A DNA stretch of 50,103 nt from an uncultured Bacilli bacterium (lineage in GTDB: Bacteria; Bacillota_I; Bacilli_A; RF39; UBA660), in NCBI GenBank assembly GCA_947628585.1, contig CANRAL010000004.1, positions 1-50,103 of the forward strand, written 5' to 3'. Of the stretch, positions 16,553 to 25,381 are shown in pieces. Each line of letters begins with the position of its first letter. The stretch's first letter is position 1. The position numbers and the translations under genes are program-made. The notes under the pieces are model-generated. The model was given only the letters and a program-made list of their open reading frames with translations, was not told the origin of the DNA and made no database searches.

Positions 16553-17988
16553 ACAATTGGTTTACATGTATAACCTTTATTTGCATAATAGGCTGCTACT
16601 TCTGCATAATTAACTGGAAATTCGCCTTCTGCTTCACTATTAAGCATATCTTTAGTTAAAGTATTTTTAATAGTAAACGTTAAATTAGAATCATCATAAG
16701 TAGTAATACCAGTTATACCATCATAAGTAAATTCTGCAGGTTTATCACCAACAATATCATTATAGTTTTCTAAAGTATCAATTTTATAAATATAATTTCT
16801 ATATGCGTAATCTATAAAGATATAACCATTACCACTTGTTTCATTAGCTCCCATAGCGATAAAATCAGTCATAATATCGTTACTACAACTTAAATATAAT
16901 CTAATTGGTTGAGCTAAAACAATTAAGTTGGAAGTAATAACATTTTCTTTTTCGCCGCCATCTTTAACTTTTATTCTAATTTCTCTATTACCAGTTGCAG
17001 TAACTAATTTAGCAAATTCATAATCTTCAGCAAATTCGTAAGTACAATTTTCCATCGTACAAGAATTTTCTTCAATGAAATCAGCAGCAGTATATTCATT
17101 AGTACTATTTACACTAGTAACAACTTCTTTTGGTGTCGCACTAGGTAATAAATTATTAATTATTGTTATATTACCTTTAAATACTTGATCATTACATTTA
17201 ACACTATATTCATAAGTACCTTCTTTCGTAACATCAACTGTATTTGTTACTAAATTACAATTTTTAGGATCGGTACCTGTTATTGTTGCATAACTTGTAA
17301 TATCCGTTGGTAAAGTCGAATTAATTAAAAATTCCATATTATTTACGGTAACATTTATTTTACTATGAGACTTACCTAAAGATAAATAATAATAAACTCC
17401 ATAGGCAATAGCTGCAAGTAAAACTACAATTAGAACAATAAACAAAATTTTATTCATTGGTTTTTTAGAACTAGTATTTTTAGGAATTTCGGTACCCATT
17501 TTTTCTACTTTTTTAGGTTCCACAAAACCATTACTATTACTATTACTATTAGCGCTAGCACTATAAGTCATTGTTCCTGGTATTGGTTGTTCTATTGGTC
17601 CCATATTTGATTCTGTAGCACTCATGTTAGGTACTGTTCCTAAAGATTGATCACTTGGAGCATTAGCACTATTAGAATCAGGAGTTGCTAAATTTTCCAT
17701 ATTATTAGTAATAGGAGAATTATCCATCATCGGACTTGGACTTGCCATATTGTTAGTTGGATTTACATTACCAGGATTTAAATTAGTATTATTTAAATTA
17801 TCTGTTGTACTTGGAGTTGGTGTAGGATTAGTCGCATTCAAATTTTCCATTGGTGTTGGCGTCGGATTTAATCCAGGCGTTGGCGTTGGTGTCGGTGTAG
17901 GATTTGGCATACTTACACTACCCAAAGACGTTGAATTTAACGTTCCATTATTATTTAGATTTTGATTAGTTTGATTTTCATTATTCAT
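16543..17988 (-). CDS. Single-pass membrane protein with Pro-Thr repeats and extracellular Ig-like domains
   Basis: A 481-aa protein. Residues 1-170 are disordered, rich in N, P, T, S, with short PTPTPTP runs (about residues 28-65) and no signal peptide. Residues 181-203 form one transmembrane helix after a basic KKPMNK segment, so the Pro-Thr part is probably cytoplasmic. The outer part (205-481) has strand-rich Ig-like stretches, four close cysteines (SCTMENC and others) and a compact C-terminal domain ending in YTCKPIV. Own promoter and terminator. The topology resembles a transmembrane sensor or cytoskeleton-linked protein; function unknown. Confidence 0.75.
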   Translation of the reverse strand: MNNENQTNQNLNNNGTLNSTSLGSVSMPNPTPTPTPTPGLNPTPTPMENLNATNPTPTPSTTDNLNNTNLNPGNVNPTNNMASPSPMMDNSPITNNMENLATPDSNSANAPSDQSLGTVPNMSATESNMGPIEQPIPGTMTYSASANSNSNSNGFVEPKKVEKMGTEIPKNTSSKKPMNKILFIVLIVVLLAAIAYGVYYYLSLGKSHSKINVTVNNMEFLINSTLPTDITSYATITGTDPKNCNLVTNTVDVTKEGTYEYSVKCNDQVFKGNITIINNLLPSATPKEVVTSVNSTNEYTAADFIEENSCTMENCTYEFAEDYEFAKLVTATGNREIRIKVKDGGEKENVITSNLIVLAQPIRLYLSCSNDIMTDFIAMGANETSGNGYIFIDYAYRNYIYKIDTLENYNDIVGDKPAEFTYDGITGITTYDDSNLTFTIKNTLTKDMLNSEAEGEFPVNYAEVAAYYANKGYTCKPIVAS

Positions 17989-18022
17989 ACTATCAGCCCC
18001 TTATTATCAAAACTATACTTAA

Positions 18023-18051
18023 ATTATACCCATTTAATTACATTTTTGCAA
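18023..18051 (-). promoter_or_regulatory. Promoter of the PTP-repeat protein gene
   Basis: Minus-strand TTGCAA (18046-18051), 17 bp, TATAAT (18023-18028). The -35 lies in the 3' end of murD. Confidence 0.75.
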
Positions 18052-19357
18052 CAATATTTTTAAATTCATCGCCTCTATCTTCAAATTTTATGTAAACATC
18101 TTGACTGGAAGAAGCTGGAGAAAGCAAAACTATATCTCCTTCTTGAATATTTTCTTTTATTTTTGACATAGCATTTATTAAGGATTCACAATTATAAACT
18201 TCTTTATTGATATCCTTACCATATTGAACTACTCTATTAGTTGTACTTCCAATAGCATAAATTGCTTTTACCCAATTCATATAATTATCTAACTCGTGAA
18301 AATCTTGACCGCGATCAAGTCCTCCTAAAATAAGATGAATAGGTTTATTAAATGTTTTTAAGGCCGTAATGGTAGCCTCAATATTGGTAGATTTGGAATC
18401 ATTATAAAAACTAACATTATTAATTTCCTTTACAAATTCTAATCTATGAGCTACTCCTTGAAAATTATTATAATAATCTTTTATAGCCAATATATCCCAG
18501 CCAAAATTTTTAATAACCAATAATGTAGCTAAAATATTTTCATAGTTATGACTTCCATTTATTTTAATATCATCTAAAGTTAAAACTTTTTCTTTATTTA
18601 TATATATTCCTTCATTATCGTAATAATTAAATTCATCATTAAAATATTCTTTTTTACTTAAAATATCATTACTAATTTCGATAGAATCAACATTTTTCTT
18701 ATTTATTATAGCTAAATTACTTGAAGTATGTTTATTAAAAATTTTCTTCTTAGCCAATTTATATTTTTCATAATTTCCATGATAATCTAAATGAGCTGGA
18801 GAAATATTGGTAACTACACTAATATCCGTATGAAAATTTTTTATATCATTTAATTGATGATCGGATAATTCTAATACTAAAATAGTGTTTTTTTCGATAC
18901 TAGAAATTAAAGAACTTAAAGGATAACCAATATTTCCCCCTAAAACTACCTTAAATCCTAATTCTTTTAATAATTCGTAAATCATAGTTGTAACTGTAGT
19001 TTTACCATTAGTACCAGTTATTCCCACTATTTTCACACCATTAGGCAAATAATTATAAGCTACTTCAATTTCATTTACTAAAGGTATATTTAATTCTTTT
19101 ATTTTATGAACAATTTCACTTGTTGCCATAATCGCCGGATTTTTAATAATTACATCATATGATGCATCAATTAAATCTATTTGATTTTCCTTAATTATTA
19201 TTTTTATTCCTAATTCTTTTAACGCTCTTTCATCGCTTTCCTTTAGAGGTTTAACATCAGTTAAAGTTATGACATTATTTTTATTAGCTAAAAGCTTAGC
19301 AACGGCAATTCCACTTTTCGCAGCCCCTAATATTAGAATTTTTTTATTTTCATACAT
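18038..19357 (-). CDS. murD: UDP-N-acetylmuramoyl-L-alanine:D-glutamate ligase
   Basis: A 439-aa cytoplasmic Mur ligase that adds D-Glu to the peptidoglycan stem peptide. Seen: N-terminal dinucleotide-like fold (LILGAAKSGIAVA), the ATP loop VGITGTNGKTTVT, SPAHLDYHG, YNDSKSTN, and LGGLDRG in the C-terminal domain. The start is ATG at 19355-19357 with AGGTGAG upstream; a 16-residue longer reading lacks a site. Its presence shows that the cell makes peptidoglycan. It stands alone rather than in a dcw cluster. Confidence 0.95.
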   Translation of the reverse strand: MYENKKILILGAAKSGIAVAKLLANKNNVITLTDVKPLKESDERALKELGIKIIIKENQIDLIDASYDVIIKNPAIMATSEIVHKIKELNIPLVNEIEVAYNYLPNGVKIVGITGTNGKTTVTTMIYELLKELGFKVVLGGNIGYPLSSLISSIEKNTILVLELSDHQLNDIKNFHTDISVVTNISPAHLDYHGNYEKYKLAKKKIFNKHTSSNLAIINKKNVDSIEISNDILSKKEYFNDEFNYYDNEGIYINKEKVLTLDDIKINGSHNYENILATLLVIKNFGWDILAIKDYYNNFQGVAHRLEFVKEINNVSFYNDSKSTNIEATITALKTFNKPIHLILGGLDRGQDFHELDNYMNWVKAIYAIGSTTNRVVQYGKDINKEVYNCESLINAMSKIKENIQEGDIVLLSPASSSQDVYIKFEDRGDEFKNIVAKM

Positions 19358-19376
19358 AATTTTCTCACCTAATATA

Positions 19377-19406
19377 ATTATATTATTTTGAAAATAATTA
19401 TGCAAA
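19377..19406 (-). promoter_or_regulatory. murD promoter
   Basis: Minus-strand TTTGCA (19401-19406), 18 bp, TATAAT (19377-19382). Confidence 0.6.
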
Positions 19407-19410
19407 CATT

Positions 19411-19436
19411 AAAAAAGATTAGTCTTTAAACTAATC
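19411..19436 (-). terminator. Terminator of hsp20
   Basis: Minus-strand GATTAGT/ACTAATC stem with 6-nt loop and T6. Confidence 0.85.
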
Positions 19437-19805
19437 AATTTTAATGTATTTTTTAGTTTCTTTTTCTTCCTTTTTAGGAATTTCTAACTTCAAAATACCA
19501 TCATTAAATTTCGCATTTATTTTTTCTTCATCCATATCATCTAAATGGAATGTTCTTTCCATTTTGCCATAAACTTTTCTTTCACGATGAAGATATTTTT
19601 TACTTTCTTCTTCTTTCTTGTTTAGTTCCGCTCTAATTGTAATATTTTCTTTATTACATTCAATTTTAATATCTTCTTTTCGATATCCAGGAACATCCAT
19701 TTCAATATAATATTTACCATCTTTTTCGTAAATATCACATTTCATCTTTTCTTCTAAAGACATATCGCTTAATAAATCATCAAAAAACATTCTACTTGGT
19801 AACAT
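19431..19805 (-). CDS. Small heat-shock protein, Hsp20/alpha-crystallin family
   Basis: A 124-aa ATP-independent holdase. The alpha-crystallin domain covers residues 22-115: YYIEMDVPGYRKEDIKIE, the acidic-basic middle, then GILKLEIPK with the C-terminal I/L-x-I anchoring type motif. The family forms oligomers that hold unfolding proteins for DnaK/ClpB. The ribosome site AAGGAAG lies rather far (about 11-14 nt) from the ATG. Regulation is unusually clear: a CIRCE operator surrounds the -35 of its promoter, so HrcA should repress it until heat stress. Confidence 0.93.
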   Translation of the reverse strand: MLPSRMFFDDLLSDMSLEEKMKCDIYEKDGKYYIEMDVPGYRKEDIKIECNKENITIRAELNKKEEESKKYLHRERKVYGKMERTFHLDDMDEEKINAKFNDGILKLEIPKKEEKETKKYIKID

Positions 19806-19860
19806 AATTAATCATCTTCCTTTCTTTTTTTATTACATTCCCAAAGAATAATTTCTCAGG

Positions 19861-19877
19861 TGTTGATTTATTCAACA
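19861..19877. repeat. Inverted repeat in the hsp20 leader
   Basis: TGTTGA (19861-19866), TTTAT, TCAACA (19872-19877): perfect 6-bp arms between the hsp20 -10 and its ribosome site. It could be an mRNA hairpin or a second operator. Confidence 0.5.
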
Positions 19878-19882
19878 TTATT

Positions 19883-19924
19883 AATATAGCACTAATATTA
19901 GCACTTGTCAATAGCAAGTGCTAA
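19883..19924 (-). promoter_or_regulatory. CIRCE operator with the hsp20 promoter built into it
   Basis: TTAGCACTT (19898-19906), 9-nt spacer, AAGTGCTAA (19916-19924): perfect arms matching the CIRCE consensus TTAGCACTC-N9-GAGTGCTAA except at the innermost base of each arm. The minus-strand -35 TTGACA (19906-19911) lies at the arm-spacer junction, and TATATT (19883-19888) follows at 17 bp. HrcA binding would block RNA polymerase directly. Confidence 0.92.
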
Positions 19925-20761
19925 TTATTTTAAAATAAAATTAAAATCGACAAATTTAATATGATATTTAGTCTTTTTTAATTTATTTTTTATTTTGTTT
20001 TCATATTTTATTAAATCTTTAACTTTTAAATCATTATCAACAGCAATTTCAATAGTTGCTTGATAATAAGAACCACTTTTAATTAAAAAAGAATCACTAT
20101 ATAAAAAGTTTTTATTTTCATTAACAATTGTCTCAATTGTTGTTTTTATTTCTTTATCATTTTTATCTATCCCTACGAGAGCAAAAATATTATCATTTAT
20201 AATTTTTAAACCTTCCCATAATATTAAAATACTTATTAATAAAGATCCAATTAAATCAACAACAGGCACAAATTGACCTAATAATATTATTAGTAATACC
20301 ATTGTGGAAGATACAACATCAATAAATGATTCTTTCGCAGAACTAATTAATATTTGACTACGATTTTTCTTACCTATTTGATATAAGTAATTACTACTTA
20401 AGGTTTTTAAGAAAATTACGTAAATAATAACGTAAATAATATTTAAATTAGGAATAATATACTTTACTTGAAAAGAATTAAAAATAGTAAAGCAACCTAC
20501 TAATAAAATTAAAAAGCCAATTAACATTCCAGAAACATATTCTATTTTACCGAAGCCAAAAGGATATTTTTTATTAGCTCTTCTTTTAGATACTTTAGCA
20601 CTTATTAAAGCAATTATATCAGTTACAAAATCACAAATAGAATAATAACCATCGGCAATTAAAGTATAACTACCATATATTAAACCACCACATACTTTTA
20701 AAAAGGCCACTATTAAATTAATTAAAATACTAAAATATAAAGCTTTACTTTCTTTTTTCAT
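19925..20761 (-). CDS. Cation diffusion facilitator family metal transporter
   Basis: A 278-aa membrane exporter of divalent metal ions with six transmembrane helices and a C-terminal cytoplasmic dimer domain (about 195-275). The start is ATG at 20759-20761 after AAGGGG; 22 upstream residues have no ribosome site. The metal sites differ from the usual H/D-x3-D pair. TM2 reads ADGYYSICD, placing Tyr where His or Asp is common, and TM5 reads AKESFID, placing Glu where His is common. Tyr in TM2 is known from the iron-linked MamM group, so iron or manganese rather than zinc is a reasonable guess. Stop codon abuts the CIRCE element. Confidence 0.9.
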   Translation of the reverse strand: MKKESKALYFSILINLIVAFLKVCGGLIYGSYTLIADGYYSICDFVTDIIALISAKVSKRRANKKYPFGFGKIEYVSGMLIGFLILLVGCFTIFNSFQVKYIIPNLNIIYVIIYVIFLKTLSSNYLYQIGKKNRSQILISSAKESFIDVVSSTMVLLIILLGQFVPVVDLIGSLLISILILWEGLKIINDNIFALVGIDKNDKEIKTTIETIVNENKNFLYSDSFLIKSGSYYQATIEIAVDNDLKVKDLIKYENKIKNKLKKTKYHIKFVDFNFILK

Positions 20762-20846
20762 TTTTAACCCCTTACCTATAAAAATATTACCATATTTTAA
20801 CAACATTTTCAAATTGCATTTAGCCATAATATTAATGGAGGCAATT

Positions 20847-21065
20847 ATGGAAAAAGAAAGACAAATTTTTACTCCTAAAGATTTAGCATATTTAAAAGAT
20901 ATTTTTGATTGGAATATAACAGCTAATAAAAAAATTGATTATTTTTTAAAGGATATAAAAGATGAACAAATAATTGAATTGTTTACAAGCATTAGTAAAA
21001 TGCATTATGATTTTTGTCAAAATATTATTAATATTTTAGAAAGTAGTGAGGAAAATAATGGATAA
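20847..21065 (+). CDS. Small helical protein, spore-coat CotF-like (first of pair)
   Basis: A 72-aa all-helical protein. The start is ATG at 20847, 6 nt after GGAGG. The segment FTPKDLAYLKDIFDWN with a later KMHYDFCQNIINIL resembles small CotF/ferritin-like coat proteins of Firmicutes. It overlaps the next gene by 8 bp and is coupled to it. No other sporulation genes are visible here, so the coat role may not apply. Family assignment is tentative. Confidence 0.6.
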   Translation: MEKERQIFTPKDLAYLKDIFDWNITANKKIDYFLKDIKDEQIIELFTSISKMHYDFCQNIINILESSEENNG

Positions 21066-21309
21066 GTTATTTTTAATGGATATTTTAGAAATGGAAAAAA
21101 ATATGGCAGTCAATATGACTTATGCTTTAAATGAAGCTAGCAATGATACTTTGTATCAAGAATTATTGGAAATATTTGAAAGTATTAGCCGTATGACTAA
21201 AGAAATATTTAATCTTGCTTATAATAAAAATTATTATAGTTTAACTAAAGAAGATTCTTCTAAAATTAAAGATACAATTACTAATCTAAATAATGAGCTA
21301 AGTAAATAG
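21058..21309 (+). CDS. Small helical protein, spore-coat CotF-like (second of pair)
   Basis: An 83-aa helical protein. The start is ATG at 21058 with GAGG upstream, overlapping the preceding stop. The pattern MDILEMEKNMAVNMTYALNE, then a Leu-rich helix and a short tail with NYYSL, follows the CotF family plan (D-x-L-x-x-x-K...Y-x-x-A-x-x-E-A...Y). Paired with the preceding gene it may form a heteromeric two-helix assembly. Function in this organism is unknown. Confidence 0.6.
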   Translation: MDKLFLMDILEMEKNMAVNMTYALNEASNDTLYQELLEIFESISRMTKEIFNLAYNKNYYSLTKEDSSKIKDTITNLNNELSK

Positions 21310-21332
21310 GATTTAAACTTATTTACTTTTTT
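21300..21332 (+). terminator. Terminator of the CotF-like pair
   Basis: AAGTAAATA (21300-21308) pairs TATTTACTT (21320-21328), then T-run. Confidence 0.8.
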
Positions 21333-22869
21333 AATTAAATAAATCTTCTTCTAATTCATTTATCTTTTCTTGTAATTCATCTATTTTTTCTATATATTTA
21401 TATTTTTCATTTTCTAATTTTTCATTTTCCCTAGTAAGATTTTCTATTTCTTCTTGATATTGTTCTTCCATAATAGTTAATTCATTTTCATACCATTTTT
21501 TTTCATAACTTAAACAATTATTTTTTAATTTTTCAATATTTTTAGAACTAGTTTCGACAACAATAGTAATAGTTTTTAACTTATCATAATTATACAAAGT
21601 TTTATCTTTTAAATTTTGAATAAGTATTCCCATTATTTTAGGAGTTTGAAAACTATAAGAAAAATTAGTATAAATTGTATCATTGGCTGTTTCATTTACC
21701 ATTATTTCTTGAAAATCAGCATAATAAGAAATATGATACTTTATTTCTTCAGTCAAGTTTTCATTTACTAAAAAAGTTAAATTGCGATAAATATCCATAT
21801 CATAATCACTTAAATAAGTATTATCTTTCATTTTAAAAGTATAAGTCTTTTCTTTTTTTAAAGCATTAATCGGAGCTTCATTTATAAATGAATAACCCGT
21901 CATTTCATAGGAAAATATAGCTCCCCCACTGGCAAATAAAATTAAACTTGTAAAAAAGATAATTAATAATGATTTATAATGCGTTGGTTGATTAAATAAC
22001 CAAGCAATATTTAAATTTATAAGAACCCCTACTCCTAAAACTAAGGATAAAGCTAAAATTAATAAGCCTATTACTATTATTCCTTTAGAAGAAGCGATAA
22101 TAGATAACACCAAGATAAAAACAAAAGCTACAAAGATAAAACATAATCCTAGTAAAAGAAAAAATAAAAATATTTTTATAAAAAAACTTATTAAACTTCC
22201 TAAAACATCAAATAAAACAAAATTTCTTTCTTTAACTTTTTTTATTTTTCTAATTTCTTCTTTATCTTCTTCTTTTAAATATTTTTCTTTTTTACCATCA
22301 ATAGATTCTTCTTTAGGCCCATTCCATTTATCTAAATAGCGAGTTTTATAAAAATAAATTAAGATACTTATAAAAAGAATAAAATAAATAACTTTAATAA
22401 TAAAAGAACAAATACTATAAAAAGCAATATAAATAGTATAACTAATATTTAAAGAAGTAAATAAATTTTCCAATAAACCATCTAAATAAATAAAAGGTAT
22501 TTTACAAAATAATAAAATTACAATTAATAAGCCAAAATCAAAAATAAATTTACCAATTTCTTTACCTTTCATATTTTTAAATATTTCAATACTTTTTTCA
22601 AACATTTCAATAATAGTGTAAATTAAGTTGCTAAAATTATTTTTCTTACGTTCTTGCATATTTTTTTTAGATACTTCATCATTAGTTAAATCATCTAAAG
22701 TTACATTAAATATTTTACAAATTGCTAGTAATTTATCCATTTCGGGATAAGTTGTACCCGATTCCCATTTTGAAACTGCTTGTCTAGAAACATCAAGTAA
22801 ATCTGCGAGATGTTCTTGACTATAACCTCTTTCTTTTCTTAACATTTGGAGTTTTTCACAAAACTTCAT
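21331..22869 (-). CDS. XRE-family DNA-binding membrane protein
   Basis: A 512-aa protein. Residues 5-58 are a helix-turn-helix domain of XRE type (GYSQEHLADLLDVSRQAVSK). About six hydrophobic helices follow between 100 and 325, then an extracytoplasmic strand-rich domain (335-450) like DUF4097-type beta solenoids, then a coiled coil to the end (ENEKLENEKYKYIEKIDELQ). It could pass an envelope signal to DNA while staying in the membrane. The ribosome site is AGGTGAG. A palindromic site overlaps its promoter, suggesting autoregulation. Confidence 0.8.
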   Translation of the reverse strand: MKFCEKLQMLRKERGYSQEHLADLLDVSRQAVSKWESGTTYPEMDKLLAICKIFNVTLDDLTNDEVSKKNMQERKKNNFSNLIYTIIEMFEKSIEIFKNMKGKEIGKFIFDFGLLIVILLFCKIPFIYLDGLLENLFTSLNISYTIYIAFYSICSFIIKVIYFILFISILIYFYKTRYLDKWNGPKEESIDGKKEKYLKEEDKEEIRKIKKVKERNFVLFDVLGSLISFFIKIFLFFLLLGLCFIFVAFVFILVLSIIASSKGIIVIGLLILALSLVLGVGVLINLNIAWLFNQPTHYKSLLIIFFTSLILFASGGAIFSYEMTGYSFINEAPINALKKEKTYTFKMKDNTYLSDYDMDIYRNLTFLVNENLTEEIKYHISYYADFQEIMVNETANDTIYTNFSYSFQTPKIMGILIQNLKDKTLYNYDKLKTITIVVETSSKNIEKLKNNCLSYEKKWYENELTIMEEQYQEEIENLTRENEKLENEKYKYIEKIDELQEKINELEEDLFN

Positions 22870-22890
22870 TTTTTCTCACCTCGTCCAAAA

Positions 22891-22931
22891 TATAATATAT
22901 TCTACCTGGTAGCACTACCAACTTTCAGTTG
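22891..22931 (-). promoter_or_regulatory. Promoter and palindromic operator of the XRE membrane protein
   Basis: TGGTAGCACTACCA (22907-22920) is a 6-bp perfect inverted repeat with a 2-bp centre, lying between a minus-strand TTGGTA (-35) and TATATT (-10). A second repeat, CAACT-TTC-AGTTG (22919-22931), sits next to it. Confidence 0.6.
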
Positions 22932-22958
22932 TTTTTTGTTAATTTTTAGTTGCAATAA

Positions 22959-23711
22959 CTATTTTTCTTTCCGCTTTTGGATATGGTAAGCTATAATTAA
23001 AGCTAAACGATGAGGAATAAATCGAACCCCAAATAATGCTAACTTCATTTTTAAAGTAGGAACAATAAGCATTTTTCCTTGAAACATTTTCTTTACAGCA
23101 TAATCAGCAACATAACTAGGGCTTATACCTTTAACAGTAAACGTACCATGAGCTACTTTATTAAAATTAGTATTCACCGGCCCAGGACATAATGCACTTA
23201 TCTGAACTTTACTCTTGGCAACTCTTAATTCTTCATTAATAGCCATAGTTAATTTAGTAATATAATTTTTAGTAGCATAATAAGTGCTTAATCTAGGTCC
23301 TGCCATAAAGCCTGCACTACTACAAACATTTAAAATATATCCCCTATCTCTTTTAATAAAATCTTGTAAAAATAACTTTGTTAAAATATGATAAGCCTTA
23401 ACATTTAAATCGATCATTTCTAATTCTCTATCTAAATCGGTTTTACTAAATTCGCCAAATAAACCAAAACCAGCATTATTAATTAAAATATCAATATTTT
23501 CCTCTTTTACTTTTTCATATAATTTATATACATTATCCGTTTTTAATAAATCTAAAGAAATAATTCTAACATTAACTTTAAGTTTATTTTTTAATTCTTT
23601 TAATTTTTCTTCATCCCTACTAGTTAAAATTAAATCATAACCTAAGGAAGCAAACTTTAAAGCCAAAGACTCTCCTATTCCACTTGAAGCTCCAGTTATT
23701 AAAACTTTCAT
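22959..23711 (-). CDS. Short-chain dehydrogenase/reductase
   Basis: A 250-aa NAD(P)-dependent oxidoreductase of the classical SDR type: nucleotide loop TGASSGIG (6-13), NNAG motif, catalytic Ser in CSSAG and YxxxK as YYATKNYITK. The C-terminal part carries a hydrophobic stretch near LALFGVRFIP typical of the DltE/YqjQ-like subgroup. The start codon overlaps the stop of the pyrophosphatase gene by one base, so they are cotranscribed. Substrate unknown. Confidence 0.88.
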   Translation of the reverse strand: MKVLITGASSGIGESLALKFASLGYDLILTSRDEEKLKELKNKLKVNVRIISLDLLKTDNVYKLYEKVKEENIDILINNAGFGLFGEFSKTDLDRELEMIDLNVKAYHILTKLFLQDFIKRDRGYILNVCSSAGFMAGPRLSTYYATKNYITKLTMAINEELRVAKSKVQISALCPGPVNTNFNKVAHGTFTVKGISPSYVADYAVKKMFQGKMLIVPTLKMKLALFGVRFIPHRLALIIAYHIQKRKEK

Positions 23712-25324
23712 TAGTTATCCTCCAATACACCTAAAATGGAAGGTAAAAAGTCTTTTTTACGACTAACTATTTTAGGAATAAATATTCCTTCTTCTATATT
23801 ATCTAAACCAAAAGCTTCTTTCATAATAAATTCACTTTCTTTATTGTATAAAACGTAAGAACCTTGACGGATAATATCAGTAACAAATAAAGCCATTATT
23901 TTATACTTATCACTCATTTCATTTAATAATTCCACAAAGTTATCTAAATGATTAAAAATAAAATCCTTATCCATAGACATAACTTGGCCAATTCCTAAAG
24001 TTGTATCAAAAACATTATAAGATTTAAAGTCACTTAAAATAATTTCTTTTTCACTCATATCTGAAATGCTACTAGCGGCTTTAAACATTTCCAAACCATA
24101 TTTATCAATATCAATTTTAGCAAGAGAAGCTAGTTTTACTGCCGAAAAACGATCTTCTTCAGTTGTAGTTGGTCCCGTCAAAAGTAAAGTATCCGAAAGA
24201 ATCGCCGATAATAAAATACCTGCAATATTTTTAGGAATACTAACTTTATTTTCCATAAACATTTCGTAAATCATTGTCGCCGTACATCCTACAGGTTTAC
24301 TTCGAAAATTGATAGGAATATTGGTATTAATAGCTCCTAAATTATGATGATCAATAATTTCCACAATATCAGCTTCTTCAATGCCATCAACACTTTGCAT
24401 AAAATTATTATGATCTACCAAAATAACTTTTTGTTTTTCATAAGTGTTAGGACCAGTTAATCTTATTAAACCTAAACATTCTCCTTTATTATTTATTACA
24501 GGATAATTAGTATGATTTACTTTATGAGTCATTTGTTTAAAATCATTATAACAGTCTTCATTATTAACTGTAATAGGATTATGATTAGTATTTATACTTT
24601 TTATATAATTAGCTAATAAAATTTTATTACTAATTAAGTAAGAACCTAAAGAGGTTTCAATAATATTAACTTTATTAGCTTTAGCCTTTTTTAATAATTC
24701 GGGATCTATAGAACTATTAAAAGGTAAAATAATTAATTTAACTTTCGAAGCAATAGCATAATCCAATACCCGATATCTATCCCCTACAATTAATATATCA
24801 TCAGGTTTTAGAAGAATAGTATCAAAAAAATCTTTAGATTTCATTCCTACAACCATAATATTACCTTTGATCGTTTCATCATAATTTGTAATAATTCTAG
24901 CTTCCAAAGTATTAACAATATTATCTATTGTCGTATCTATTTTTTCTTTATCCCCATTAATTAAATATTTAGCCAATTCCTTTAAAGTAACATAACCAGT
25001 CAATTTTTTATTTTCATTTACTAAAGGTATAGCAGTAATGTTATGTTTTTGCATTAATTTAAATGTTTCATCTATTGATGCATATTCATTAATATAAGCT
25101 TTATGGTCATATTTTACTTTTTTAATTCTCACTCTTACATCATTTAAATAACTAGGTACATCAATATTAAAATAATTTAAAACAAATTTTGTTTCTTTAT
25201 TGATATTACCTAAAACTTTAGGTAAACATTTTTCCCCCAATTCATTTTTTAAATAAGCTAGCGCTATACTAGAACAAACACTATCAGTATCAGGATTTTT
25301 ATGTCCAAATATGTATGTTGTCAT
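23711..25324 (-). CDS. ppaC: Manganese-dependent inorganic pyrophosphatase with regulatory CBS-DRTGG insert
   Basis: A 537-aa family II pyrophosphatase that splits PPi to two phosphates. The DHH domain is split: GHKNPDTDSVCSS at residues 7-19, then an insert with a CBS domain (about 70-125), a DRTGG domain (about 130-245) and a second CBS (about 250-300). The DHH core resumes with VDHNNF, DHHNLG and GCTATMIYEM. The DHHA2 domain follows, with the SRKK substrate loop near the C-terminus. In characterised CBS-PPases the insert senses AMP/ADP and diadenosine polyphosphates. The ribosome site is AAGGGTGG. Confidence 0.94.
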   Translation of the reverse strand: MTTYIFGHKNPDTDSVCSSIALAYLKNELGEKCLPKVLGNINKETKFVLNYFNIDVPSYLNDVRVRIKKVKYDHKAYINEYASIDETFKLMQKHNITAIPLVNENKKLTGYVTLKELAKYLINGDKEKIDTTIDNIVNTLEARIITNYDETIKGNIMVVGMKSKDFFDTILLKPDDILIVGDRYRVLDYAIASKVKLIILPFNSSIDPELLKKAKANKVNIIETSLGSYLISNKILLANYIKSINTNHNPITVNNEDCYNDFKQMTHKVNHTNYPVINNKGECLGLIRLTGPNTYEKQKVILVDHNNFMQSVDGIEEADIVEIIDHHNLGAINTNIPINFRSKPVGCTATMIYEMFMENKVSIPKNIAGILLSAILSDTLLLTGPTTTEEDRFSAVKLASLAKIDIDKYGLEMFKAASSISDMSEKEIILSDFKSYNVFDTTLGIGQVMSMDKDFIFNHLDNFVELLNEMSDKYKIMALFVTDIIRQGSYVLYNKESEFIMKEAFGLDNIEEGIFIPKIVSRKKDFLPSILGVLEDN

Positions 25325-25352
25325 ATTACCACCCTTTCGTATTTTTATGCTA

Positions 25353-25381
25353 AGGAAAAAAATAATCGTATTCCTACGACT
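25353..25381 (-). terminator. Terminator of the DUF4282-like gene
   Basis: Minus-strand AGTCGTA/TACGATT stem (one G-T), loop GGAA, T-run. Confidence 0.7.

Noticed and set aside
17800..17920. Short tandem repeats as a possible CRISPR
   Set aside because: They are coding PT dipeptide repeats without spacers of constant length.
17750..17965. Plus-strand frame rich in GVGVGV
   Set aside because: Antisense shadow of the PTPTP repeats on the minus strand.
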